From positions 62,001 through 126,000 of the forward strand of contig NZ_JOGX01000007.1 in NCBI RefSeq assembly GCF_000719555.1: a stretch of DNA of 64,000 bases, written 5' to 3'. The notes beneath the pieces were generated by a model. That model ran no database searches. It was not told the origin of the DNA and worked only from the letters and a program-made list of their open reading frames with translations. The stretch is from Streptomyces sp. NRRL F-5727. GTDB taxonomy: Bacteria > Actinomycetota > Actinomycetes > Streptomycetales > Streptomycetaceae. Both the position numbers and the translations under genes were made by a program. Below are positions 16,787 through 25,715 of the stretch, piece by piece. Positions within the stretch are counted from its first letter, which is position 1. Each line of letters begins with the position of its first letter.

Positions 16787-17241
16787 GCGGCGGCCGCGGT
16801 GAGGTCGTAGCTGAGCTCGGGGCGGTCCCAGTGGACGCGTCCGGCGGCGGCGACGGTGCCGGTGCGGCGGGCGCCGGTGCGGAGGTAGAACGCCTCGGCC
16901 GGCGGGTGGGCGACGACCCGGACGGCGTCGAGCCCGGCGGCGCGGGCCTCGGCGGTCATGTGGGCCATCAGCAGGCGTCCGATGCCGAGCCCCTGGGCGG
17001 AGTCGGCGACGAAGGCGAGGTCGAGCTCGGCCTCGTCGAGGAGGAGGGCGTAGAAGCCGAGGACGCGGTCGTCGGCGTCGACGGCGGCGTAGACCGGGTG
17101 GTGCTCGATGTAGGCGCCGCCGACCCGGTAGCCGTCGACCATGACGGCGTACGGGCCCCGATAGGCGGCGGAGCGGCGGACCAGCCGGGTCAGGCGTGCG
17201 GAGTCGGCGGCCGTGGCGCGGCGGACGGTGATCTCGGGCAT
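16783..17241 (-). CDS. GNAT-family N-acetyltransferase
   Basis: A 152-residue GNAT protein. It begins MPEITVRRATAADSARL, the usual GNAT first strand and helix. The acetyl-CoA pyrophosphate loop appears as DSAQGLGIGRLLMAHM (the Q/RxxGxG/A motif), and the C-terminal part HPPAEAFYLRTGARRTG is motif B. The substrate cannot be read from the sequence. A much longer open frame continues upstream into the OhrR gene, but the ATG at 17241 fits the family start exactly. It is coupled to the downstream exporter by a 4-base overlap. A weak ribosome-binding site suggests modest expression. Confidence 0.88.
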   Translation of the reverse strand: MPEITVRRATAADSARLTRLVRRSAAYRGPYAVMVDGYRVGGAYIEHHPVYAAVDADDRVLGFYALLLDEAELDLAFVADSAQGLGIGRLLMAHMTAEARAAGLDAVRVVAHPPAEAFYLRTGARRTGTVAAAGRVHWDRPELSYDLTAAAA

Positions 17242-17285
17242 GGGGCGAGTATAGGAATGCTTTTCGTACTCGGCCCTTACATTTC

Positions 17286-17777
17286 TCAGCCGCAGTCGGG
17301 GCGCAGCGCGGCGGGGTCGGCGCTGTCGAGGCGGGCGGCGAGGGTGCCGAGCCGTTCGCGCAGCTCGGCGATGTCCGCGAGGTCGAGGCCGGTGGCGGCG
17401 GCGATCCGGCGGGGGACGCCGAGGGCCTGCTCGCGCAGGGCGGCGCCGGCCGGGGTGACCCGGGCGGTGACGGACCGCTCGTCCTCGGCGCTGCGCCGGC
17501 GCTCCACGAATCCGGCCGCCTCCAGCCGCTTGAGCAGCGGCGACAGGGTGCCGGAGTCGAGCCGCAGCCGCTCCCCGAGGCCCTTCACGGGCAGCTCGTC
17601 GTGCTCCCAGAGGACGAGCATGACGAGGTACTGGGGGTAGGTGAGCCCGAGCTCCTTGAGCGCCTCGCGGTAGACGCCGTTGAAGGCGCGGGCGGCGGCG
17701 TGGAGCGAGAAGCAGATCTGCCGGTCGAGCCGGAGGAACTCCGCGTCGGGGAGGGGCAGGGTGTCGGGCGTCTCCAT
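17286..17777 (-). CDS. ohrR: OhrR-type MarR repressor
   Basis: A 163-residue MarR-family regulator with the peroxide-sensing cysteine C22 in LRLDRQICFSLHAAARAF, diagnostic of OhrR. The DNA-binding helix lies at LGERLRLDSGTLSPLLKRLE, and the wing at FVERRRSAEDERSV contains the DxR signature. OhrR is released from DNA when this cysteine is oxidised by organic hydroperoxides. It diverges from an ohr gene across 154 bases that contain a perfect 24-bp palindrome. The ATG at 17777 gives the standard OhrR N-terminus, and upstream codons to 17933 run through the operator. Confidence 0.93.
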   Translation of the reverse strand: METPDTLPLPDAEFLRLDRQICFSLHAAARAFNGVYREALKELGLTYPQYLVMLVLWEHDELPVKGLGERLRLDSGTLSPLLKRLEAAGFVERRRSAEDERSVTARVTPAGAALREQALGVPRRIAAATGLDLADIAELRERLGTLAARLDSADPAALRPDCG

Positions 17778-17800
17778 GGCTCCAGGGTACTCGAGTCCCC

Positions 17801-17824
17801 GATTCAGTTGTGCACAACTGAATC
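17801..17824. promoter_or_regulatory. OhrR operator, perfect 24-bp palindrome
   Basis: The left half GATTCAGTTGTG is exactly the reverse complement of the right half CACAACTGAATC. It lies between ohrR and ohr and covers the predicted -35 of ohr, so OhrR bound here would block RNA polymerase. The centre TTGTGCACAA resembles described OhrR-binding sites. Confidence 0.85.
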
Positions 17825-17836
17825 GTGCGCTATCAA
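17808..17836 (+). promoter_or_regulatory. predicted ohr promoter
   Basis: A -35 element TTGTGC (17808-17813) and a -10 element TATCAA (17831-17836) are separated by 17 bases. The -35 lies within the OhrR palindrome. This leaves about a 90-base leader before the ohr start. Confidence 0.55.
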
Positions 17837-17931
17837 TAGAGGGGCGGCACACCACCGCCCCCGCCTTCCGAGGACCACTGCCGAGGAGCCGAGGAACTCT
17901 TCCGAGGCCCCCTTCCGAGACTGGAGACCCC

Positions 17932-18348
<417 letters not shown>

Positions 18349-18505
18349 TACGCCGGTCCGCCGGACCGCCCGCCCGTCGGCCTCCCCCGGACGTCCCGCC
18401 CGTTTCCGGGGGAAGGATCGGCCCACGGGGTGGCGACGGCTCCGGCCCGCGCCATACCCTGGACCGCAGGGCGGCGGCGCCCGTACCACCCATGCGCGAT
18501 CGGGA

Positions 18506-20065
18506 GTGGGGACCACAGGAGCCGTGACGGGGGGGCTTTTGTTCGACGAGGGCCACGGCGCTCACGCACCCGAGTTCCGGCGTGAGCTGGTCGATCAGCT
18601 GTGCGCGGTACCGGGGCTCGACGTCCCGGGCAGCCGGGACCTCCTGATCAGCATGCTCGCGGAACGGCTGCCCGAGGTGGGCGACGTCCCGCGGCACGGG
18701 CGCACCCGGCTGGACATCCTGGAGATCGTCCGCAGCTGCCTGCGCGAACCGCACGGCCTGCGTGAACTGGCCGACGCCCTCACCCTCTACGCCCCCGGCG
18801 CCACCCCCGTCCTCCGGATCCGGGAGCTCGCCGACTCCGTCCCCTCCGCCGGGCCGGACGTCCTCCCGGTCCTGCCCGAGGCCGAGTTACGCGCGGCCCG
18901 CGCCCGGCTGGCCTCGCTCCGCCACCTCGACGCGCACGGCCTGCTGCACGCCGCCGCCGGCGAACTCCCGCTCCCCCAGACCCCCGTGGCCGGACTCGGC
19001 GAGGCGTTCGACCTCCTCGCCCGGGTCAACGCCCGGCCCGACGGCCTCCTCCCGGTCCACGTCCTGGTCGAGCACGTGATCACCGCGCTCGACGGCTCCG
19101 AAGCCCACCGGAGCGCCGCGGACGAGCTGCGCGCCTGGAACGACGCCCAGGCAGCCGCCCTCCACCTCGCCCCGCAACTGGCCGCCGTCCGCGCCGAACT
19201 CGCCCGCGAGGCCGCCGCACAACCCGCACCCGCCTGTCTCGTTGTCCAGTTGTGCAGAAGCGGAATGGACCCGGACCGGTATCTGCTCTCCCACTGGCGC
19301 CAGATCCGGCCCGGCCCCTGGCGGCCCGAGCGCGGCGAGGACCGGCTCGTGACCCTCGCCGAGGTCCCCGCCGCCGTGGGCGAGCTGGTCGACCGGGCGG
19401 AGAAGGAGTGGGCCGGCCGCCCCGGCCGCCCCGTCCTGGAGTTCGTCCTCCCCTTCCACCTGCTCAACCACCCGATGGAGTGGCTGACGTCCGGATCGGA
19501 CCTCACCACCGCCCTCTGCCTCACCTACCCGGTGGTCCTGCGCAGCCTGGAGCGGATGCGGGCCAGGGAGCACCACCGCAAGTGGCACAACCGCTGGCAG
19601 CAGATGCTCGACAGCCCCGACACCGTCTGCCACTGGGACACGGCCGGGCGCCGCGGCCACGACGCCGTCCGGTGGAGCAGCGCGCTCATCGCCGACGAGC
19701 GGCTCGTCTCCGTCGCGCTCGGCGCGCCCCCGCTGCGGGGCCCGGCCGGCCGGCCCTCCTCCCTGGAGACCGCACTGCGCGCCGGAGTGCCGCTGGCGGT
19801 CTGGGACCGACGGCCCGAGCCGCCCCCCGAGTTCCGCAGGCGCGCCAAGCGCCTTCTGAAGGGAAAGGCGATCGAACTCCCGCAGCGCGTCAAGAAGTTG
19901 CGGAGCGAGGCCGCCACCGCCGCCGCGGGCCAGCGGGACGTCCATGTGGGGCGGCACCTCGCCGTCCTCTTCGACGACCCGAACCGGCTCGTCGACTGGT
20001 CCGGATCGCCGGGGCCGGCCGCCGGGAGCGCGCGCGGCGGACACGACGACGAGGGGGAGACATGA
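18506..20065 (+). CDS. VMAP: vWA-MoxR-associated protein with N-terminal effector-associated domain
   Basis: A 519-residue protein. Residues about 24-105 form an EAD2-like adaptor, recognisable by DVPRHGRTRLDILEIVRSC and LRELADALTLYAPG. A middle region with alternating helices runs to about residue 240. The C-terminal half contains the VMAP-C hallmark LEFVLPFHLLNHPMEWL. In the vWA-MoxR-VMAP ternary systems described by Aravind and colleagues, VMAP is the central coordinator and its EAD recruits an effector with the same EAD. Here that match is the caspase at 28411. The stop overlaps the MoxR start by 4 bases. A rare TTA codon (18887-18889) suggests bldA dependence. The start is uncertain: GTG at 18506, or GTG at 18524 close after AGGAG. 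Confidence 0.82.
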   Translation: MGTTGAVTGGLLFDEGHGAHAPEFRRELVDQLCAVPGLDVPGSRDLLISMLAERLPEVGDVPRHGRTRLDILEIVRSCLREPHGLRELADALTLYAPGATPVLRIRELADSVPSAGPDVLPVLPEAELRAARARLASLRHLDAHGLLHAAAGELPLPQTPVAGLGEAFDLLARVNARPDGLLPVHVLVEHVITALDGSEAHRSAADELRAWNDAQAAALHLAPQLAAVRAELAREAAAQPAPACLVVQLCRSGMDPDRYLLSHWRQIRPGPWRPERGEDRLVTLAEVPAAVGELVDRAEKEWAGRPGRPVLEFVLPFHLLNHPMEWLTSGSDLTTALCLTYPVVLRSLERMRAREHHRKWHNRWQQMLDSPDTVCHWDTAGRRGHDAVRWSSALIADERLVSVALGAPPLRGPAGRPSSLETALRAGVPLAVWDRRPEPPPEFRRRAKRLLKGKAIELPQRVKKLRSEAATAAAGQRDVHVGRHLAVLFDDPNRLVDWSGSPGPAAGSARGGHDDEGET

Positions 20066-21180
20066 GCGGTGTCCGTCATCCGGTCGACAACAGCCGGAAC
20101 GGAGGGCACGTCACCAGCCGCAGCTGGTGGATCTACCGGGGCACCGGCCAGCCGCTGACCGACATCCGCCTCGGCGACGTCCTGCCGCCACCGCCCGGCT
20201 GGCGGAACTTCGACGGCGGCCCCGTGCTGCCCCCCGTCCCGGCCGAGAGCGCCGAGACCGACCGCCGCCTCGGCGCCGTCGGCCGCGCCACCCCCCGGCA
20301 GGACGCGCACGACATCGACCTGATCAACACGGCCCTGCTGCTCCGCCGGCCGCTGCTCGTCACCGGTCGCCCCGGCATCGGCAAGTCCACCCTCGCCTAC
20401 CTCGTCGCCCGCGAGCTGGGCCTCGGCCGCGTCCTGCACTGGGGCATCACCTCCCGCAGCACCCTGCGCTCCGGCCTGTACGAGTACGACGCCATCGGCC
20501 GCGCCCAGGCGTCCCTCGGCGCCCGCGCCCGCACCGCCGCCGTGCCGGTGCCCGCCCAGCCGTCCGGTCCGGCGGCGGGGACCCCCGACGCCGACCCCGG
20601 CCCCCGCATCGGCGACTTCGTCCGGCTCGGCCCGCTGGGCACCGCCCTGCTGCCGTACGAACTCCCCCGCGTCCTGCTCATCGACGAGCTCGACAAGAGC
20701 GACATCGACCTGCCCAACGACCTCCTGCACGTCCTGGAGAACGGCTCCTACGACATCCCCGAGCTGGTCCGCGCCCGCCACCAGGAGAGCACGGCCCGGG
20801 TGTTCACCGACGACCCCGACGGCACCGCCCCCGTCACCGACGGGCTCGTGCGCTGCCGGGCCTTCCCGTTCGTCGTCATCACCAGCAACGGCGAGCGGCA
20901 GTTCCCCGCCGCCTTCCTGCGCCGCTGCGTCCGGCTCGACGTCTCCCCGCCGCGCGAGGACCAGCTCGCCGCCATGATCGCCGCCCACTTCCGGGACCAG
21001 GGCGGCCGCCACGACGCCATGATCCAGACCTTCATGGAGCGCAGCCGGGAGAACGGCGGACTCGCCGCCGACCAGCTGCTGAACGCCGTCTACCTGCGGT
21101 CGGCCGGCGTCAGGGACGACGACGAGACCTGGGGCGAGCTGCTCGACGCGCTCTGGCGGCGGCTGTCGGGGGCACCCTGA
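20062..21180 (+). CDS. MoxR-type AAA+ ATPase of the ternary system
   Basis: A 372-residue AAA+ ATPase. Walker A is TGRPGIGKST (K108), Walker B is VLLIDELDKSD (about 204-214), and sensor 1 is the asparagine in VVITSNGERQFPAAFLRR, whose arginines fit the finger position. An N-terminal 80-residue stretch (SWWIYRGTG, DVLPPPPGWRNF) precedes the ATPase and is typical of MoxR proteins paired with VMAP. MoxR ATPases remodel partner proteins containing vWA domains. The ATG overlaps the VMAP stop (ATGA), and its own stop shares one base with the start of the vWA gene, so the three core proteins are translationally coupled in order. Confidence 0.88.
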   Translation: MSGVRHPVDNSRNGGHVTSRSWWIYRGTGQPLTDIRLGDVLPPPPGWRNFDGGPVLPPVPAESAETDRRLGAVGRATPRQDAHDIDLINTALLLRRPLLVTGRPGIGKSTLAYLVARELGLGRVLHWGITSRSTLRSGLYEYDAIGRAQASLGARARTAAVPVPAQPSGPAAGTPDADPGPRIGDFVRLGPLGTALLPYELPRVLLIDELDKSDIDLPNDLLHVLENGSYDIPELVRARHQESTARVFTDDPDGTAPVTDGLVRCRAFPFVVITSNGERQFPAAFLRRCVRLDVSPPREDQLAAMIAAHFRDQGGRHDAMIQTFMERSRENGGLAADQLLNAVYLRSAGVRDDDETWGELLDALWRRLSGAP

Positions 21181-24100
21181 TGGACGACGACGCCGACGCC
21201 CGCTCGCTCCCCGAGCCGTTCGAGGTCGCGGAGGCGCTCTGGCTGCACGCGTACCAGACGCTCGCGGCCCGCCTCCCGTCCTCCGAACCACCCCGCCCCC
21301 GGCCGGTGAGCCTCCCCGGGCTCCCCGTGCTCGGCCGGGACCTGCCCACCCTGCCCCTCGACGTCCCCACCGCTCCCACCGGCCCTCCCCACTCCCCCGC
21401 CTCCCCCGGTGATCCCCCGGCGGGCGCTCCCCGGAGCGGCGGAACCGAGAACCCCGACGGCACCCCCGACAGCACCGACGACGGCGCCCCCGGCGCGGGC
21501 CACCCGGCCGGGCCACCGGGCCTGCTCGCCCGGGAGTTCGCGCTGGCCCGGGAGCTCCACCGGACGCCCGTGCGGGCCGAACCGCTGCCGGACCTGCGCG
21601 ACGCCCCCGGGATCGCCCGCCGGCTGCGGCCCCTGAAGCAGGTCGTGCCCTCACCGTTCGACGTCGAACTGGACGAGGAGGCCACCGCCGAGCACGCCGC
21701 GGAGGACGGCCTCTGGCTCCCCTACACCCGGGCGGCGGACGAACGCCGCTTCGACCTGGTCCTCGTCGTCGACGACCACGCCACCATGGCGATCTGGGAA
21801 CAGACGATCGCCGAGTTCACCGCCGTGCTCGAACAGCTGGGCGCCTTCCGGGACGTCCGGGTCCGCCGGATGGGAGTCCGGGCGACCCCCCGCGGCGACG
21901 AGGCCGTGCTCCACGGGCCGGTCGCCGGACAGGGCCCCGCCGCCACCCCCGCCGAACTCCTCGACCGGACCGGCCGCCGCATCGTCCTCGTCCTCACCGA
22001 CGCCCTCGGACCCCTCTGGCGGGCCGGCGCCGGTCCCGCGGCACTGGAGCTGTGGGCGGCGGCCGGACCGACCGCCGTGGTCCACCTCCTCTCCCAGCGG
22101 GACTGGCACCGCACCGCCCTCACCCCCCGCCGGGTGCGGCTCGCCGGCCCCCGCTCCGGCGCCCCCAACACCGAACTGGCCGTCTCCTTCCCGCCGGACG
22201 AGTACGACCCGTTCGACCCGCCGCCCGCCACCTGGACCGCGCCCGTCCCCGTCCTGGAACTGGACGCCGACTGGCTGGGCCGCTGGGCCGCCCTGGTGGC
22301 CGGCGAGGACGGCGGCTGGACGGACGCCTCCGCCCTGCTGCTCGGCGCCCCCGCCCCGGAGCCGCCGGAGGACCCCGGACCGCCCGACGACCCCCCGGCG
22401 CCGACCGTGCAGGAACGCATCCGCCGCTTCCGCAGCCACGCCACCCCCACCGCCTTCCGCCTCGCCACCCATCTGGCCGCCGCCGTCCTCGACCCCCGGC
22501 TGGTCAGGGACGTCCGGCACCGGCTCGTCCCGGAGGCCCAACCGGTGCACGTGGCCGAGCTGTTCCTCAGCGGACTGGTCGAACAGCCCCCGCACGACGC
22601 GCCGTCGGCTGGCGCGGCCGGCGCCCCCATGGAGTTCGTCGACGGAGCCCGCGAGGCCCTGCTGGCCGGCGCCATGCGGGCGGACACCGCACGCGTCGCG
22701 CACTCGGTCTCGGACTTCTTCGGCGACCGCTCCGAGGCGGCCCGCCGACTGCACCGCGCCCTCCTCGCCCCGGAGGAGGTACCCGACCCGCCGCTGACGG
22801 AGGAGAGCCTGCCGTTCGTCCGCGTCGAACTGGCGATCCTCCGCGCCCTGTCCGGGCCCTATCTGCGCCGCGCGCACCGGATCAGCACCGCCCTGTCGGG
22901 CGGTTCGCCGGGAGAGTCGCTCATGCCCGGCACCGCCCGAGTGGTCCACGATATCCGCGATACCCCCGTACATCCCGACACGGACGGCTCTTCCATGACC
23001 GAGGACACCACGACCCGTCAGCCCGCGCGTGAGGAAGGGGGCGTCCAGCGGACCCCGGTCCCGCACCCCTCCGGCGCGCCGACCCCGGCCTCCGGCACCC
23101 CGATCCCCGCCTCCGCCACCGGGTCGATCCCGGTCCCGGCCCGGCCGCGTCCCTCCGTACCCGCCATCTGGGGCAACGTCCCCCCGAACAACCCCAACTT
23201 CGTGGGCCGGGAGGACCTGCTCGCGCAGATCCGGGACCAGCTGCTGACCGGCGACACCTCGGCCGTGCTCCCGCACACCCTGCACGGCATGGGCGGCGTC
23301 GGGAAGTCGCAGATCGCCATCGAGTACGTCTACCGGTACGCCGCCGACTACGACATCGTCTGGTGGATCCCCTCCGAGCAGCCGACGATGATCCTCACCG
23401 CCCTCACCGAACTCGCCCAGCGGATGGGCCTGAACGTGAGCGACGAGGCCAACCGGGCCGTCCCCGCCGTCCGCGAGGCGCTGCGCCGCGGCGAGCCGTT
23501 CGACCGCTGGCTGCTGGTCTTCGACAACGCGGAGAACGTGGAGGCCGTCCGCCCCTACTTCCCCACCGGCGGCACCGGCAAGATCCTCATCACCTCCCGG
23601 AACCAGGAGTGGGACCGGGTCGCCCGCACCCTCTCCGTGGACGTCTTCACCCGCGAGGAGAGCAAGGCGCTGCTCCGCCGCCGCGCCCGCGACCTCAGCG
23701 ACGCCGACGCCGACCAGCTCGCCGAGGCGCTCGGCGACCTGCCGCTCGCCATCGAGCAGGCGGCGGCCTGGCAGGCCGTCACCGGCATGACCGTCCCCGA
23801 CTACCTGCGGCTGATCAACGAGAAGATCGCCGAGCTGATGCTCGAACTCGTCCCCTCCCCCGACTACCCCATGTCGGTGGCCGCCGCCTGGGACGTCTCG
23901 CTGCGCCAGCTGGAGCAGCGCAACCCGGCCGCGCTCCAACTCCTCCAGGTCTGCTCCTTCTTCGCCCCCGAGCCGATCTCCCGCTCGCTCTTCAACAACG
24001 CGCGGACCACCTCCATCGCCCCCGAGCTCGACGAGGCCCTGCGGCATCCGATCAAGCTCGGCCGGGCCATCCGCGAGATCAACATCTACGCCCTGGCCCG

Positions 24101-25643
24101 GATCGAGCACCGGCACGACACCATCCAGCTCCACCGCCTGGTCCAGGCCGTGCTGGTCAACCGCATGTCCCCGCAGCAGCAGGCCGACATGCGGCACGGC
24201 GCCCATCTGCTGCTCGCCGACGCCAACCCCGGCAGCCCCAGCACCCGCGCGCTCTGGCCGCGCTACCAGGAGCTGCTGCCGCACGTGGTGGTCTCCCGGA
24301 CCGTCGAGTGCGAGTCCCCGTGGGCGCGCCGCCTCGTCCGCGAGATGGCCGAGTTCCTGTACGCCTGGGGCGACCACGCGGGCTCCGCGCGGATGGCCCG
24401 CGAGGCGCTGGAGATCTGGACGGAGAAGTTCGGCGCCGAGGACCAGCTCACGCTGGAGATGGCGAAGTGGCTGGCCTTCATCCTCCGGGTGCTCGGCCAG
24501 TACGAGGAGGCCGCGGCGATGATGGAGCACACCGCCGACGTCTACCTGCGGACCGCGGGCGAGGACGACGAGGGCACCCTGGACGCCCTCATCCAGCACT
24601 GCAGCGGACTGCGGCTGCGGGCCGAGATGGCCAAGGGCCTGGAGATCAACCGGCAGGTGTACGACCGCGCGCTGCGGGCCTTCGGCGAGGACGACCCGGC
24701 CACCCTCCGCGCCGCCCACAGCCTCGGCGTCGGCCTGCGGCTCATGGGCCTGTACCGGGAGGCGCGGGAGTACGACACGGAGACCGCCCGGCTGCGCGCG
24801 CTCGCCCTCGGCGACGACCACGTCGAGACCCTGAACACCCTCGTCGGCCTGGCCATCGACATCCGCGAGACCGGCGACTACCTGGAGGCCGCCGCCCACC
24901 TGGAGGACGTCTACGCCCGCTACCTCACCACCTTCGGCGAGGACAACCACCGCACCCTCGGCTGCGCCCGCGTCCTCTCCGTCTCCCGGCGCCGCGCGGG
25001 CGACCACGAGGGGGCGCTGGCGCTCTGCGAGAGGGCCTGGTCGACCTTCGAGGGCCGGTACGGCGCCGACCACCCGGACGCGGTGGCCTGCGCCGCCAAC
25101 CTCGTGGTGGACCTGCGCCAGGACGGGCAGCTGCGCCGCTCCCGGGAGCTGGGCGAGGCGACGCTGGCGCGGTACGCGGCGCAGCTCGGCGCCGACCACC
25201 CGTACACCCTCTCCGCCCGGGTCAACCTGGCGATCACCCTGCGCCACCTGGGCGACCTGGACGCCGCCCGGAGCCACATCGAGGTGGCGTGGCCGGGGCT
25301 GCGGGAGTCGCTGGGCGACGACCACGTCCTCACCCTGACGGCGGCGATCGGGGCCGCCAGCCAGTACGCCGCCGACGGGCGGCACGAGGAGGCCCTGGAG
25401 CTGGACCGGCGGACCATGGAGGCGCTCGCCCGCGACCTCGGCGAGGACCACCCGACCACGCTGGCCTGCGCGACCAACGTGGTCCTCGATCTGCGGGCGC
25501 TGGACCGGGCCACCGAGGCCACCGCCCTGCACACCGACACCCTGGCCGGGTTCCGCCGCCGGCTCGGCGAGGACCACCCGGCGACCACGTCCTCCGCCGC
25601 CGGCCGGCGGGCCGACGTCGACATCGCGCCCGTCCCCTTCTAG
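21180..25643 (+). CDS. vWA-like / NB-ARC / TPR fusion protein (FxsT-like)
   Basis: A 1487-residue multidomain protein. Residues 1-180 resemble the SAV_2336-type N-terminal region. A vWA-like domain starts near 190, with strand FDLVLVVDDHATM; its metal site is degenerate because DxSxS is replaced by DDHAT (D198). After a proline-rich linker an NB-ARC (STAND) NTPase begins near 672: Walker A GMGGVGKS (703-710), Walker B LLVFDNAEN (D782), ILITSRNQEW and GDLPLAIEQ. From about 1060 to the end are tetratricopeptide repeats of the EDHPxT type. The layout matches proteins called FxSxx-COOH-system TPR proteins. STAND NTPases act as signal-triggered oligomerisation switches. It is the third gene of the VMAP-MoxR operon. 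Confidence 0.85.
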   Translation: MDDDADARSLPEPFEVAEALWLHAYQTLAARLPSSEPPRPRPVSLPGLPVLGRDLPTLPLDVPTAPTGPPHSPASPGDPPAGAPRSGGTENPDGTPDSTDDGAPGAGHPAGPPGLLAREFALARELHRTPVRAEPLPDLRDAPGIARRLRPLKQVVPSPFDVELDEEATAEHAAEDGLWLPYTRAADERRFDLVLVVDDHATMAIWEQTIAEFTAVLEQLGAFRDVRVRRMGVRATPRGDEAVLHGPVAGQGPAATPAELLDRTGRRIVLVLTDALGPLWRAGAGPAALELWAAAGPTAVVHLLSQRDWHRTALTPRRVRLAGPRSGAPNTELAVSFPPDEYDPFDPPPATWTAPVPVLELDADWLGRWAALVAGEDGGWTDASALLLGAPAPEPPEDPGPPDDPPAPTVQERIRRFRSHATPTAFRLATHLAAAVLDPRLVRDVRHRLVPEAQPVHVAELFLSGLVEQPPHDAPSAGAAGAPMEFVDGAREALLAGAMRADTARVAHSVSDFFGDRSEAARRLHRALLAPEEVPDPPLTEESLPFVRVELAILRALSGPYLRRAHRISTALSGGSPGESLMPGTARVVHDIRDTPVHPDTDGSSMTEDTTTRQPAREEGGVQRTPVPHPSGAPTPASGTPIPASATGSIPVPARPRPSVPAIWGNVPPNNPNFVGREDLLAQIRDQLLTGDTSAVLPHTLHGMGGVGKSQIAIEYVYRYAADYDIVWWIPSEQPTMILTALTELAQRMGLNVSDEANRAVPAVREALRRGEPFDRWLLVFDNAENVEAVRPYFPTGGTGKILITSRNQEWDRVARTLSVDVFTREESKALLRRRARDLSDADADQLAEALGDLPLAIEQAAAWQAVTGMTVPDYLRLINEKIAELMLELVPSPDYPMSVAAAWDVSLRQLEQRNPAALQLLQVCSFFAPEPISRSLFNNARTTSIAPELDEALRHPIKLGRAIREINIYALARIEHRHDTIQLHRLVQAVLVNRMSPQQQADMRHGAHLLLADANPGSPSTRALWPRYQELLPHVVVSRTVECESPWARRLVREMAEFLYAWGDHAGSARMAREALEIWTEKFGAEDQLTLEMAKWLAFILRVLGQYEEAAAMMEHTADVYLRTAGEDDEGTLDALIQHCSGLRLRAEMAKGLEINRQVYDRALRAFGEDDPATLRAAHSLGVGLRLMGLYREAREYDTETARLRALALGDDHVETLNTLVGLAIDIRETGDYLEAAAHLEDVYARYLTTFGEDNHRTLGCARVLSVSRRRAGDHEGALALCERAWSTFEGRYGADHPDAVACAANLVVDLRQDGQLRRSRELGEATLARYAAQLGADHPYTLSARVNLAITLRHLGDLDAARSHIEVAWPGLRESLGDDHVLTLTAAIGAASQYAADGRHEEALELDRRTMEALARDLGEDHPTTLACATNVVLDLRALDRATEATALHTDTLAGFRRRLGEDHPATTSSAAGRRADVDIAPVPF

Positions 25644-25660
25644 GCCGGGCGGGCACGCGA

Positions 25661-25694
25661 GAGCCGGCCGGGTCCGTGCGGACCCGGCCGGCTC
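25661..25694. terminator. strong hairpin between convergent genes
   Basis: A perfect 15-bp stem (GAGCCGGCCGGGTCC and its complement) around a GTGC loop. It separates the end of the VMAP-MoxR-STAND operon from the convergent antiporter gene and probably terminates both. No T-tract. Confidence 0.9.
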
Positions 25695-25715
25695 CGTCGT
25701 GCGGCCGGGCGGCCG

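Noticed and set aside
20062..21180. The MoxR gene as a metal-chelatase (BchI-type) subunit.
   Set aside because: The flanking VMAP and vWA-like genes and the N-terminal extension fit the ternary system better, and no chelatase partner is present.
21651..25577. A 1308-codon minus-strand frame opposite the vWA/NB-ARC/TPR gene.
   Set aside because: Low-complexity composition and no motifs; the plus-strand frame has Walker motifs and TPRs.
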